DNA of 64,000 nt from Salvelinus alpinus. Its lineage: Eukaryota > Chordata > Actinopteri > Salmoniformes > Salmonidae. A program made the position numbers and the translations under genes. The stretch is taken from contig NC_092093.1 of the NCBI RefSeq assembly GCF_045679555.1, positions 64,925,575 through 64,989,574 on the forward strand, read 5' to 3'. The notes beneath the pieces were generated by a model. That model made no database searches and was not told where the DNA came from. It saw nothing but the letters and a program-made list of their open reading frames with translations. Of this stretch, positions 1 to 13,345 are shown piece after piece (the first letter of the stretch is position 1; the number at the start of each line of letters is the position of its first letter).

Positions 1-472
1 AAGCTGCTAGGGTCTGCTTTGGAGACCCAACCATCTGTTCTCTGTAGCTCTCTGTCCTAAACTGTCACACTGTATAGCTGCCCCTTGCCCTGTGATTAAC
101 TCTCCTCACCTCTTCTCATTTTCTTTCTTATTCCTTCATACCTGCCTTTAGAGTTTTAATTAACCTCCACTAGAAGAACTATCTGCCACTCCTGTCCTCC
201 ACTCATCCCTTTCTCCATCTCCTCTTTCCATCCCTCTCCTCTCTCCATCGATCCCTCCATCTCCCCAGCCATTTCTGCCCACTCCTCTGACTAATTAACC
301 TCAACAAGAAGAACCATCTGCCACTCCTGTCCTCCACTCATGCCTCTCTCTCTCTCCATCCCTCTCTCCCTCTCCATCTCTCTCTCTCTATCCAGATAAT
401 AGAGGTTATGTCTGATAGCTTCACTGCTTCATTAAAGAGCTAAGGGGAGAAGGCAAAAACAACTATTATTGG

Positions 473-475
<3 letters not shown>
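1..475. other. Intergenic, pyrimidine-rich, no gene seen
   Basis: The stretch is rich in CTCTCC and CCATCTCT simple sequence. A short motif (TAATTAACCTC, then AGAAGAAC and CTGCCACTCCTG) occurs twice, near 156 and 291, which suggests a small local duplication. No exon, RNA gene or recognisable transposon was found. Confidence 0.5.

Positions 476-550
<75 letters not shown>
476..550. repeat. (CA)n microsatellite
   Basis: About 37 uninterrupted CA units. The following 400 bases (551-957) hold only pyrimidine-rich and TG-rich simple sequence; I see no gene there. Confidence 0.95.
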
Positions 551-552
<2 letters not shown>

Positions 553-957
553 GCACTCTGGGTCATCACGCTCCTATTTACACATTAGACTGCTTGACCA
601 CCCTCTTTGTCTCCACTCATCCCTCTCTTCCTCTCTCTCTCTACCCCCTCTCCTCTTTGCCCCCTCTCCATTGTATTCCCCTCTCTTTATTACATATGCT
701 CTCTTCATTTTTCTCCCTACCTTTCCTCATCTGTCTCTCTCTGAATGGGCTGAGTGTCTTTTTAGAGCTTTAATAATACATAGAGGATCAGCCATTACGT
801 AAATAAAACACTTACTATCTGCAGGCCCCCGCTGCTCTCTCTACAGCCAGGTCACTCTGTGCATGCATGTGTGTGTGCACGTGCATGTATAAAGGTGACA
901 CACAGCATACCCCCACTCATTGTACATTTTCACCCACTCCTGAGCACTGCATCTGTG

Positions 958-2062
958 GTCCTACTCAGTCACACTGTGTGGTTGTACTCAGTCACACTGT
1001 GTGGTCCTACTCAGTCACACTGTGTGGTCCTACTCAGTCACACTGTGTGGTCCTACTCAGTCACGCTGTGTGGTCCTACTCAGTCACACTGTGTGGTCCT
1101 ACTCAGTTACACTGTGTGGTCCTACTCAGTCACACTGTGTGGTCCTACTCAGTCACACTGTGGTCCTACTCAGTCACACTGTGTGGTTCTACTCAGTCAC
1201 ACTGTGTGGTTCTACTCAGTCACACTGTGTGGTTGTACTCAGTCACACTGTGTGGTCCTACTCAGTCACACTGTGTGGTCCTACTCAGTCACACTGTGTG
1301 GTCCTACTCAGTCACACTGTGTGGTCCTACTCAGTCACACTGTGTGGTCCTACTCAGTCACACTGTGTGGTTCTACTCAGTCACACTGTGTGGTCCTACT
1401 CAGTTACACTGTGTGGTCCTACTCAGTTACACTGTGTGGTCCTACTCAGTCACACTGTGTGGTCCTACTCAGTCACACTGTGTGGTCCTACTCAGTCACA
1501 CTGTGTGGTCCTACTCAGTCACACTGTGTGGTCCTACTCAGTCACACTGTGTGGTCCTACTCAGTCACACTGTGTGGTCCTACTCAGTCACACTGTGTGG
1601 TCCTACTCATTCACACTGTGTGGTCCTACTCAGTCACGCTGTGTGGTCCTACTCAGTCACGCTGTGTGGTCCTACTCAGTCACGCTGTGTGGTCCTACTC
1701 AGTCACGCTGTGTGGTCCTACTCAGTCACGCTGTGTGGTCCTACTCAGTCACGCTGTGTGGTCTTACTCAGTCACACTGTGTGGTCCTACTCAGTCACGC
1801 TGTGTGGTCCTACTCAGTCACGCTGTGTGGTCCTACTCAGTCACGCTGTGTGGTCCTACTCAGTCACGCTGTGTGGTCCTACTCAGTCACACTGTGGTCC
1901 TACTCAGTCACACTGTGTGGTCCTACTCAGTCACACTGTGTGGTCCTACTCAGTCACGCTGTGTGGTCCTACTCAATCACACTATGTGGTCCTACTCAGT
2001 CACACTGTGTGGTCCTACTCAATCACACTGTGTGGTCCTACTCAGTCACACTGTGTGGTCCC
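958..2062. repeat. 23-bp minisatellite, about 48 copies
   Basis: A 23-base unit (CACACTGTGTGGTCCTACTC plus AGT) is repeated head to tail. Variants fall in blocks: a C-to-T change giving CACGCTG dominates from about 1630 to 1960, and a few copies are shortened or carry TTCTAC or TTGTAC. The unit has no stop codon in any plus-strand frame and its length is not a multiple of three, so all three frames stay open for over 1 kb. That is a property of the repeat, not evidence of a gene. From 2063 to about 2420 nothing is recognised. Confidence 0.95.
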
Positions 2063-2422
2063 AGTTGTCCACTAGATGGTGCTATAAGGTTAGACTTCTC
2101 CTCTCAGCACTGCTTTCGTAACCCATAGACAAACTGTACACTGTATCACTTCAGGACAGCACACCCTGCATGCTTTCCAGTGGTTTTAGATAAACATAAA
2201 CACAACAATAGACTAACTATCTTCAGAAAATATGTCATCTTCAGAAAATATGTCAAAATAACAGACTGACTGTCATAACAAGTATTTTAAGGAAATATAT
2301 TTGAAAATATGTATATTATTCAATCCATTTCCACAGAACAAAGTGTAGGTGCTAACGACCAGATACAATAATCAAAATATAACAGAAAAAGAAAACATGT
2401 TGAAAACTATTCTATGATGGTT

Positions 2423-2525
2423 GAGGGGCTTGTAGGGGGAGGCTTGTAGGGGGAGGCTTGTAGGGGAGGCTTGTAGGGGGAGGCTTGTAGGGGAGGCTTG
2501 TAGGGGGAGGCTTGTAGGGGGAGGC
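2423..2525. repeat. 13/14-bp minisatellite (GGGGAGGCTTGTA)
   Basis: Seven to eight units of GGGGAGGCTTGTA or GGGGGAGGCTTGTA. The array lies just downstream of the stop codon of the first chemokine gene on the minus strand, so it probably sits in that gene's 3' untranslated region. Confidence 0.85.
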
Positions 2526-2571
2526 AGATGTACAGTACAGAAGGCTCCAGACATGGTCAAGCATGGCTTCT

Positions 2572-5043
<2,472 letters not shown>

Positions 5044-5534
5044 ATTGACTGACTGATTGACTGAATTAATTAATAAATGACTGACTGACAGACAAACAAA
5101 CAATCACAGCTAGGCACTAAAGTACGGAGACGGGTCGGAGGTCGTACTGATTGGTCTGGTAACCGTGGCGATGAATCTGTGAAAGGCGGTGGAAGTGTCA
5201 GGGGTTTAGTTTCTGACGGTGGGTTACATATACCGTACTGGTGGAAACACCCACCTTGCTCTTTTTGTTTGTGTGTGTGTTATGGTGTGATGTGGTCAGT
5301 ATTCGTAATGCTATAGTCACACCTCCGCCCCCCCCTCTCCTTCTCTGTTTTTTTTTTGCCCCTTAACAAACCACCAACACCCCCAACCCCTGCAGCAGTG
5401 TTTCGGAGAATGATGGATTAATACAGGGTACACACACACACACAAACACCAGAAGGTGTGAAAAGTTGATGCTGCAAATGCTTAGTGTTTTTTCTGTCTG
5501 CACCACAACGTCAAAACAGTCATACTGACAACTC
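5044..5534. other. Upstream region of the first chemokine gene
   Basis: On the minus strand a TATATGTA motif (5226-5233) lies about 185 bases before the start codon and could be a TATA-type core promoter. A CACCCCC-rich stretch follows. No other gene or repeat family was recognised. Confidence 0.35.
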
Positions 5535-5961
5535 AAAATAATAGTTCCATCATTTTATTTTCTATTTCAGTTTCATCAATTTTCTGATGTTACAACTCAT
5601 TATTGTTGAATAAATAAGTAGAAAAGGAAATTGCTCTTACAAACATTTCTTAAAATAACATTGATTGATCAAAAAGAAACCAATTAAATGTATAAGTACT
5701 TCATAAATACAAGTGTTAAATAACATTAAGAACTCATTGGCATAATGAATAACTAAAAGTCATCATAACTACTTGAAGAAATTAACTAATAAATACACGA
5801 GACACTGGCCTTGAAGATATTTCATAAATAATGATGACAACTGAATTAAATAATAACTAAAAATATATCAAATCTGAGTGTAATATGCAAATTGGAAGTC
5901 TGTTTTTTTTTAGATATGAAGAAGTGGAACTTTAGTGGAACTTCAGCCATTGGCAATGATT
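5535..5961 (-). promoter_or_regulatory. AU-rich 3' UTR of the mucin-tailed chemokine
   Basis: Read on the minus strand downstream of the stop codon, this A/T-rich stretch contains seven ATTTA pentamers (near 5610, 5685, 5705, 5718, 5790, 5825 and 5848) and a possible AATAAA polyadenylation signal near 5554-5559. Clusters of ATTTA are the known signature of short-lived cytokine mRNAs. The limits of the UTR are inferred. Confidence 0.65.
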
Positions 5962-7848
5962 CTATTGGTTGGCTGTTGACTGCTGAGTTAAGGCATTCTC
6001 GGTTGATTCCCGATGAGGGGAGGAGGAAAGAGATGTAGGAGAGGAAGTGAGAGAGGGAGGAGAGGAGGAGGCAGGGAAAAGAGAGGAGAGGAGATAGGAG
6101 GGAGAGGAAGTTACGGAGGGAGAAGAGGGGGAAGCAGGGAAAAGAGAGGAGAAGAGCGAGTGAAGAGAGGAGGAAACAGACAGAGGAGAGGAGGAGAGAG
6201 ATGGAGGAGAAGAGGGTAAGAAGGTAGAGGTGGAGGTGAGAGAGTTGGAAGAGGAGGAGAGAGAAGGAGGAGAGGAGGGTAAGAAGGTAGAGGTGGAGGT
6301 GGAGGTGAGAGAGTTGGAAGAGGAGGAGAGAGGAGGAGAGGAGGGTAAGAAGGTAGAGGTGGAGGTGAGAGAGTTGGAAGAGGAGGAGAGAGGAGGAGAG
6401 GAGGGTAAGAAGGTAGAGGTGGAGGTGGAGGTGGAGGTGAGAGAGTTGGAAGAGGAGGAGAGAGAAGGAGGAGAGGAGGGTAAGAAGGTAGAGGTGGAGG
6501 TGGAGGTGAGAGAGTTGGAAGAGGAGGAGAGAGGAGGAGAGGAGGGTAAGAAGGTAGAGGTGGAGGTGGAGGTGGAGGTGAGAGAGTTGGAAGAGGAGGA
6601 GAGAGGAGGAGAGGAGGGTAAGAAGGTAGAGGTGGAGGTGAGAGAGTTGGTAGAGGAGGAGAGAGAAGGAGGAGAGGAGGGTAAGAAGGTAGAGGTGGAG
6701 GTGAGAGAGTTGGAAGAGGAGGAGAGAGGAGGAGAGGAGGGTAAGAAGGTAGAGGTGGAGGTGAGAGAGTTGGAAGAGGAGGAGAGAGGAGGAGAGGAGG
6801 GTAAGAAGGTAGAGGTGGAGGTGGAGGTGAGAGAGTTGGAAGAGGAGGAGAGAGTAGGAGAGGAGGGTAAAGACCTAAGGGTGGAAGTGAGAGAGAGGGG
6901 AGAGAAGTTGACTGAAGGAGGAGATGAAGGTAAGGAGGTAGTGGTAGGGGAGGAGGTGAGAGAGGGAGATGTTGAGCTCCTGCGGGCCATTCTAGAAGAG
7001 AAAAAAATACACAATCAGTTTCCTATTCTCTTTTGTTCTTTCTGTGTGTATGTGCACGTGTGAGCGTGCGTGTGTGATAGTTAACTTACTCAAACTGTTG
7101 AATCTTGCGGCGTACCCAGGGTTGTTTATAGTGACAACAGATCAGACCCTTCTTCGTCTCAAAGCTGCAGGAGAAACTTTGTTAAGACTGAAACTGAAGG
7201 GGTTTGACACAACATGTCTGGAGGCTTTGGCACAACATGGACACCACATACAGTAAAGCACTTTGTGACAATATATGAGACTAAACTGGATAAACCTCAA
7301 TGAAATAAAGACTAAAAGATCTGTTCCTTACATGACAGCCCGTACACAGGGAGCGTTATAGGCCTGAGTCCAGTAGCCTGTGATTGGATCAGTCACTTCG
7401 CTCCTGGTCACTGTCTTACAGCACGACGACAGCTTCTCTCCATCTACTGAGGAGGGGGAATCATTTTCATAGAAAGAAAAATTGGCGTGCTCAGCTCAAA
7501 TGTTTGTAGTAACAAAAAGTAGCTGCGCACTGAATTCAAAAGGCATACAGTATAGGTCTACTTGAATAAAGGAACAACCACACTCACTGAAACATTCTTT
7601 AATCATTTTTTTACAGCAGATGTCAGAACAAACGGATGCGTTTTGGCAGCATCCCTCGTCAGCATCATACTTACATATTCTCAAAGAAACAAATCATCTT
7701 GACCTGGCAATCACTTCAAAAACCATGTACCTTCCACCTCTAACCACCTAACACACACTCCCTTCTCCTCACCTGTCCCTGTCCAGACCAGGATTGCTAT
7801 GACGATTGCTGCTGTCCAGATCTTCACCAGAGTTCCACAGGTCACCAT
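5962..7848 (-). CDS. ck2: CC chemokine with long mucin-like tail (CK2-like), 431 residues
   Basis: A CC chemokine joined to a fractalkine-like stalk. Minus-strand exons: 7848-7773, 7446-7332, 7164-7090 and 6991-5962. Exon 1 is a signal peptide. Exon 2 has the CC pair (KLSSCCKTV) and a third cysteine (NAPCVRAV). Exon 3 has GLICCHYKQPWVRRK, with the fourth cysteine doubled. Exon 3 ends TTTGA before a strong GTAAGT donor; failing to splice there would give an immediate stop. Exon 4 starts after a long pyrimidine tract and TAG, in phase (GA|A), and opens straight into about 343 residues of Ser/Thr/Pro made of repeats such as SSSSNSLTSTSTFLPSSPP. The tail ends TQQSTANQ with no membrane segment, so the product looks secreted, probably heavily O-glycosylated. 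I recall a rainbow trout CC chemokine called CK2 described with such a stalk; identity with that gene is inference. Confidence 0.85.
6200..6870. repeat. Coding VNTR in the mucin tail (54-72 bp units)
   Basis: About eleven tandem units of purine-rich plus-strand sequence (GAGAGAGTTGGAAGAGGAGG core, then GGTAAGAAGGTAGAGGTGGA). Units differ by one to four extra GGAGGT hexamers and by three-base changes, all multiples of three, so the minus-strand frame is kept. The unit encodes the Ser/Thr/Pro stalk of the chemokine gene. Confidence 0.9.
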
Positions 7849-8225
7849 CTTTACTGTAAATCTCAGATTCAACTGGTACAATACAAGTTGAATAAATAGA
7901 TTAATTAATTCTCTCTCTTCTCTGGCAGGCTGCTCAGCTTAGCTCAGGGTCAATTCTGTAGTGTCAGTCTTCCCCAGGGTTGAGGTTATATAAAGGCCTG
8001 AAAAGCAGAAGTGGCATCTCCGGTTCACTCTTCTCCTCTCCTTTTTTTGTGAATGACAGAATGAATGAAAGACTGCCGGGAGTTTCTGCTGCGTCAGCGA
8101 AGATCGTTTACCAAGAGGAAACACTTTCATCAGCATTCCGGACGGAAAAACTTGACATGGGTCTTTCCCAGAATGGCTGTTCGGAAGATCAGACTGCCAG
8201 TACGACAGTTGAACTAAGCTCATGA
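7849..8225 (-). promoter_or_regulatory. Promoter region of the mucin-tailed chemokine
   Basis: A TATATAA motif on the minus strand (7986-7992) lies about 140 bases before the start codon. Further upstream, GGGAGTTTCT (8077-8086, plus strand) and GGGAAAGACC (about 8159-8168, minus strand) loosely resemble NF-kappaB sites, which would fit an inducible chemokine. The sites are only sequence resemblances. Confidence 0.4.
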
Positions 8226-8510
8226 GGTATTTATAGGTTATATTCTTCAAGAATCAATGTAGTAACTGCCCATTGACTCTTTAAGGTATGGGCTAATGAC
8301 TGAGCTAAACATGCTCTGATGAAGGCTTTACTAATGAAACCTACTGTAGTAGGTGGAAGATAAAGTGATTTTGTCCTTTATGTCCAAGATTGAGTGCCCC
8401 TACTTTTTCTTTTGTCAGTTGACTTTAGTGTGTGGTTTAGGATGATGACATCATCTTGACCCCATCCCAATTACACATGAAAAGTCGCAACCTTAACCTT
8501 TGTACAGCAT
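8226..8510. other. Intergenic, no feature seen
   Basis: Unique-looking A/T-balanced sequence between the chemokine promoter and the fold-back repeat. No exon or repeat family recognised. Confidence 0.4.
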
Positions 8511-8514
8511 TGGG

Positions 8515-8652
8515 TTTTATGCTGTCAGACCACGGGTGGCCAACCCTGATCCTGGAGAGCTACAAGGTATGCAGCCTTTAGTTATACACCTGATTAGCCT
8601 AATGAACCAATCATTAGTCTTCTTACTCAGACGCATGAACACGGATGAAATC

Positions 8653-8683
<31 letters not shown>

Positions 8684-8905
8684 CCGTCTGTCAAAGTACA
8701 TCTCATCCCTGACAATCATCTCTGTTGTACTTTGTCAGACAGTGGAGGACTCCCATTGGAAATGCATTGGCTCCATCTGAAATTCTAGACAAATTCCCAT
8801 TATGGCCATGGAATAAGGTGTGTAGTGCTGGTAATGACCTAACCCTGTAGACCCCACTCCTTGTAGATCTCCTGGAGCAGGATTGGCTACTCCTGTGCTA
8901 GACTG
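8515..8905. repeat. Fold-back (inverted) repeat, MITE-like
   Basis: The motif CCAACCCTGATCCTGGAGAG at about 8539 is matched in inverted, diverged form at 8862-8893 (CTTGTAGATCTCCTGGAGCA). An internal pair of arms also reads inverted (TTTCCGTCTGTCAAAGTACA near 8682 and TTGTACTTTGTCAGACAGTG near 8725). An (AT)n tract sits at 8652-8680. This looks like a small non-autonomous DNA transposon; the superfamily is not certain. Confidence 0.5.
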
Positions 8906-8922
8906 ATTATTGTAGTTAATGT

Positions 8923-9782
8923 AGACTGAACAAAAACATAAACACAGCATGTAAAGTGTTGGTTCCATGTTTCATGAACTGTTATAAAAGATCCCAGAAT
9001 CGTTCCAAACGCACAAAAAGCTTATTGCTCTCAAATTTGGTGCACAAATTGGTTTACATCCCTGTTAGTGAGCATTTCTCCTTTGCCAAGACAATCCATC
9101 CATCTGACATCTGTGGCCTTGTGCCTTGTGCTGTGGACAATAAAAGGCTACTCTAAAATGTGAAGTTAAATCACACAACACAATGCCACAGATTTGAGGG
9201 AGCGTGCAATTGGCATGCTAACTGCAGGAATGTCCACCAGAGCTGTAGCCAGAAAATGTAATGTTCATTTCTCTACCAACGTCATTTTAGAGAATTTGTC
9301 AGTATGTCCATCCGGCCTCACAATTGCAGACCATGTGTAACCACGCCAGCCAAGGACCTCCACATCTGGCTTTGTCACCTGTGGGATCGTCTGAGACCAG
9401 CCACCCGGACAGCTGATGAAACTGTGGGTTTGCACAACTAAAGAATTTCTGCCCAAACTGTCAGGGAAGCTCATCTGTGTGCTCGTCGTCCTCACCAGGG
9501 TCTTAACCTGACTGCAGTTCGACGTCGTAACCGACTTCAGTGGGCAAATACTCACCTTCAATAGCCACTGGCACCTGGAGAAGTGAGCTCTTCACAGATG
9601 GATCCCAGTTTCAACTGTACCAGGCAGATGGCAGACATTGTGAACAGAGTGCCCCATGGTGGGGGTGGGTTATGGTATGGGCAAGCATAAGCTATGGACA
9701 ATGAATACAATTGCATTTAATCCATGGCAATTTGAATGCACAGAGATACCGTGATGATATCCTGAGGACAATTGTCGTGCCT
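8923..9782 (+). mobile_element. Tc1-like transposon, left part (interrupted)
   Basis: Starts with the CTGAACAAAAACATAAACAC terminal motif and carries the decayed N-terminal half of a Tc1 transposase on the plus strand (recognisable nucleotide segments such as GCAGGAATGTCCACCAGAGC and the AACTGTCAGGGAAGCTCATC region). It stops abruptly at about 9782, where an LTR-type element is inserted, and resumes at 11798. The same family occurs as short copies at 51559-52142 and 62213-62795. Confidence 0.85.
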
Positions 9783-9911
9783 GTAACAACCTGGCTCATA
9801 GTTCGTAACAACAAAGGGAAACCACGCATAACTTAAATGTAAAAAGGAATACATTTATTAAACTAAATAATAATAAATACAAAAATGTAACATCAGCTAT
9901 GGACATTTGTA

Positions 9912-10012
9912 GGATCAATCAAATTCAATCAAATGTATTTATAAAGCCCTTTCTACATCAGCCGATGTCACAAAGTGCTATACAGAAACCCAGCCTAAAA
10001 CCCCAAACAGGA
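9912..10012. repeat. Short dispersed salmonid repeat
   Basis: A ~100-base segment with the motif TTTATAAAGCCCTTTCTACA and ending AAACCCAGCCTAAAACCCC. I recognise it as a common salmonid dispersed sequence, but cannot assign a family. It lies inside the Gypsy fossil. Confidence 0.45.
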
Positions 10013-10274
10013 TCAGTAGTGTATGCGGTGTGTTGTATGGTGAAAACAGGTGGTGGAAGCCAGCCTGCCAGTCAGCCAACTTTTATAGCCTTCAGGCCAA
10101 GCCTGCCCAGACTGGCCTCCTGGAACAAGCAGACTACCAAACAGGAGATCCCAGCAGTTCCCCCAAAATGAACGGGGTTCCACCACAAACCTGAAACAAA
10201 AACAAATCAGAAAGAACCAAACACAAAAAAACAAATGCCTTTTGCTCCACTTATTACTAAACATAAAGAAAACA

Positions 10275-11043
10275 CTCACCTGTACCCCCTGACCCACCTC
10301 TGCCTTCCAGACTGCCCATCCCTCTCCCCCCTGTACCCCCTGACCCACCTCTGCCTTCCAGACTGCCCATCCCTCTCCCCCCTGTACCCCCTGACCCACC
10401 TCTGCCTTCCAGACTGCCCATCCCTCTCCCACCTGTACCCACTGACCCACCAATGCCCTCCAGACTGCCCATCCCTCTCCCACCTGTACCCCCTGACCCA
10501 CCTCTGCCCTCCAGACTGCCCATCCCTCTCCCCCCTGTACCCCCTGACCCACCAATGCCCTCCAGACTGCCCATCCCTCTCCCCCCTGTACCCCCTGACC
10601 CACCTCTGCCTTCCAGACTGCCCATCCCTCTCCCCCTGTACCCCCTGACCCACCAATGCCCTCCAGACTGCCCATCCCTCTCCCCCCTGTACCCCCTGAC
10701 CCACCTCTGCCTTCCAGACTGCCCATCCCTCTCCCACCTGTACCCCCTGACCCACCAATGCCCTCCAGACTGCCCATCCCTCTCCCACCTGTACCCCCTG
10801 ACCCACCTCTGCCCTCCAGACTGCCCATCCCTCTCCCCCCTGTACCCCCTGACCCACCTCTGCCCTCCAGACTGCCCATCCCTCTCCCAGCTGTACCCCC
10901 TGACCCACCTCTGCCCTCCAGACTGCCCATCCCTCTCCCACCTGTACCCCCTGACCCACCTCTGCCCTCCAGGCTTCCCCTCCCTCTCCCACCTGTACCC
11001 CCTGACCCACCTCTGCTTTCCAGACTGCCCATCCCTCTCCCAC
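10275..11043. repeat. 51-bp minisatellite, about 15 copies
   Basis: Unit of 51 bases (CTGTACCCCCTGACCCACCT then CTGCCTTCCAGACTGCCCAT and CCCTCTCCCCC). Two alternating variants (CCTCTGCC and CCAATGCC) suggest higher-order duplication. Because 51 is a multiple of three, several frames on both strands are open; none is a credible gene. Confidence 0.95.
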
Positions 11044-11797
11044 CTCAGCAACCTCAGATCCCAAGGAGCACTTTAAAAGGGAGAGAAAGAGAGACAGAAC
11101 CAGGGAAGCAAGAGTGAAACAGGAGAGGATAGGCAAGTTATCCAAAACAATAACAAAAAACTACGGCATAGGGGCGCGGGACAAGTCAAGGATGTTTTCT
11201 TTGACCTTAATATGGCCAAAGTCCAAATTGTACGGCTGCAAAACAGCACCCACCACATAAGCCTCTGATTAGGGTTCTGCAAGGATCGCAGAAACGTCAG
11301 GGGATTATGATCTGTGTACACCACGAGAGAGATGCCACCCGAACCAACATACACATCAACATGTTGGAGAGCCTAAATAAGCTCAAGCACTTCCTTCTCT
11401 ACCACAGAATAATTGAGCTGGTTCGAGTTAAACTTCTTAGAGAAGTAACTAATTGGACGGTCCACCCCCTGAATATCTGCCTGCAACAGAACAGCGCCAA
11501 CGCCTACATCACTATCATCTACACAGAGTATGAATGGATGATTCAAACGAGGGGCAACAAGCACTGGGGCAGAACACAATAGTGTCTTTACGTTCTCGAA
11601 CGCAGCTTGACACCTGTCCAATGAAATATACTTCACCTGAGCCTTAAGCAGGTCGGTCAGGGGTGCTACCACCGAGGAGGACTTCTTACAGAATCTTCCA
11701 TAATAACCAACCATACCACTGGGGAAACTACGCCCTGACCACTTTGCCGAGATAAGTGACCGTTGCTTTAGTAAATTCACATTTGACCAGATTAACT

Positions 11798-12257
11798 TCA
11801 TCCGTCGCCATCACCTCATGTTTCAGCATGATAATGCACGGCCCCATGTTGCAGGGATCTGTATACGATTCCTGGAAGCTGAAAATGTCCCAGTGGCCTG
11901 TATACTCATCAGAAATGTCACCCATTAAGCACGTTTGAGATGCTCTGGATCGATCGACGTATACGACAGCGTCTTCCAGTTCCCGCCAATATCCAGCAAC
12001 TTCGCACAGCCATTGAAGAGGAGTGGGACAACATTCCACGGGTCACAATCAACATCCTGATCAACTCAGTCCAAAGGAGATGTGTCGCACCGCATCCACA
12101 CCTGTTTTTAAAGGTGTCTGTGACCAACAGATGCATATCTGTATTCCCAGTCATGTGAAATCCAAAGATTAGGGCCTAATGAATGTATTTACATTGACTG
12201 ATTTCCTTATATGAACTGTAACTCATTAAAATGTTGCATTTGTATTTTTGTTCAGTG
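11798..12257 (+). mobile_element. Tc1-like transposon, right part (interrupted)
   Basis: Continues the element cut at 9782. It contains the HDNA-type catalytic region at nucleotide level (CATGATAATGCACGGCCCCA) and the C-terminal transposase remnant, and ends with the inverted terminal motif TTTTTGTTCAGTG. The split copy has lost coding capacity. Confidence 0.85.
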
Positions 12258-12332
12258 TTGTTGCTCTATAGATTAACCAACATCCTGTTACTAGTCAGAG
12301 TTTAAGTTGGCTGACAGGATGTGTGTGTTTGT

Positions 12333-12497
<165 letters not shown>

Positions 12498-12552
12498 GCC
12501 TAACCATGCAGATGAGAAATTAACACCTCTGTGTTCTACCGAATGTTAACCA

Positions 12553-13345
12553 GAAATCAAATCAAATCAAACTTTATTTGCCACATGCGCCGAATACAAC
12601 AAGTGTAGACTTTACCGTGAAATGCTTACTTACAAGCCCTTAACCAACAGTGCAGTTCAAGAAGAAGAAAATATTTACCAAGTAAGCTAAAATAAAAAGT
12701 AAGAATAAAAAATAAGAATAACAATAACGAGGCTATATACAGGGAGCACTGGTACAGAGTCAGTGTGCAGGGGTACAGGTTAGTTGAGGTAATATGTACA
12801 TGTAGGTGGGCCGAAGTGACTATGCATAGGTAACAAACAAACAGCGAGTAGCAGCAGTGTATGGGGGGGGTCAATGTAAATTGTCCGGTGGTGATTTTTA
12901 TGAATTGTTCAGCAGTCTAATGGCTTTGGGGTAGAAGCTGTTGAGGAGCCTTTTGGTCCTAGACTTGATGCTCCGGTATTACTTGACGTGCGGTAGCAGA
13001 GAAAACAGTCTATAACTTGTGTGACTGGAGTCTCTAACAATTTTATGGGCTTTCCTCTGACACTGCCTATTATATAGGTCCTGGATGGGAGGAAGCTTGG
13101 CCCCAGTGATATACTGGGCGGTTCGCACTACCCTCTGTAGCGCCTTACGGTCAGATGCCGAGCAGTTGCCATACCAGGCGGTGATGCAACCGGTCAGGAT
13201 GCTCTTGATGGTGCAGCTGTAGAACCTTTTGAGGATCTGGGGGTCCTTTTGAGGATCTGGGGCCCGCTCAGCAAACTGGATGTAGTCTATCACAGTGCCA
13301 TCTGTTTTGTCACCAAAGCCCCATATACTACCCACCACTGCGACC
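12553..13345 (-). mobile_element. 3' end of a Rex1/CR1-like LINE (minus strand)
   Basis: The plus-strand left end AAATCAAATCAAACTTTATT is the complement of this family's 3' tail. The minus strand reads the C-terminal end of a LINE ORF2, including CITAWYGNCSASDRKALQRV and PIQDLYNRQCQRKAHKIV. It is 5'-truncated, as is usual for LINE copies. Related ends are at 30256-30712 and 32505-33838. The clade assignment is tentative. Confidence 0.8.

Larger units (their letters stand above)
9783..11797 (-). mobile_element. Fossil Ty3/Gypsy-type LTR retrotransposon fragment inside the Tc1
   Basis: The insertion splits a Tc1 element cleanly. It begins with TGTAACAACC, as LTR ends often do, and its minus strand near the other end holds recognisable pieces of a Gypsy reverse transcriptase and RNase H. 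It is badly decayed, with large parts missing and several breaks, and carries a 51-bp minisatellite. It is a fossil; no complete gene remains. Confidence 0.75.

Noticed and set aside
859-2128. Three overlapping open frames of 375-420 codons
   Set aside because: They are the three frames of one 23-bp minisatellite without stop codons.
6230-7063. 277-codon plus-strand frame rich in Glu and Val
   Set aside because: It is antisense to the mucin-tail exon of the chemokine gene and arises from the same repeat; the minus-strand frame has splice and phase support.
10013-11145. Gly-rich and Pro-rich frames of 150-340 codons on both strands
   Set aside because: All come from the 51-bp minisatellite, whose length is a multiple of three.
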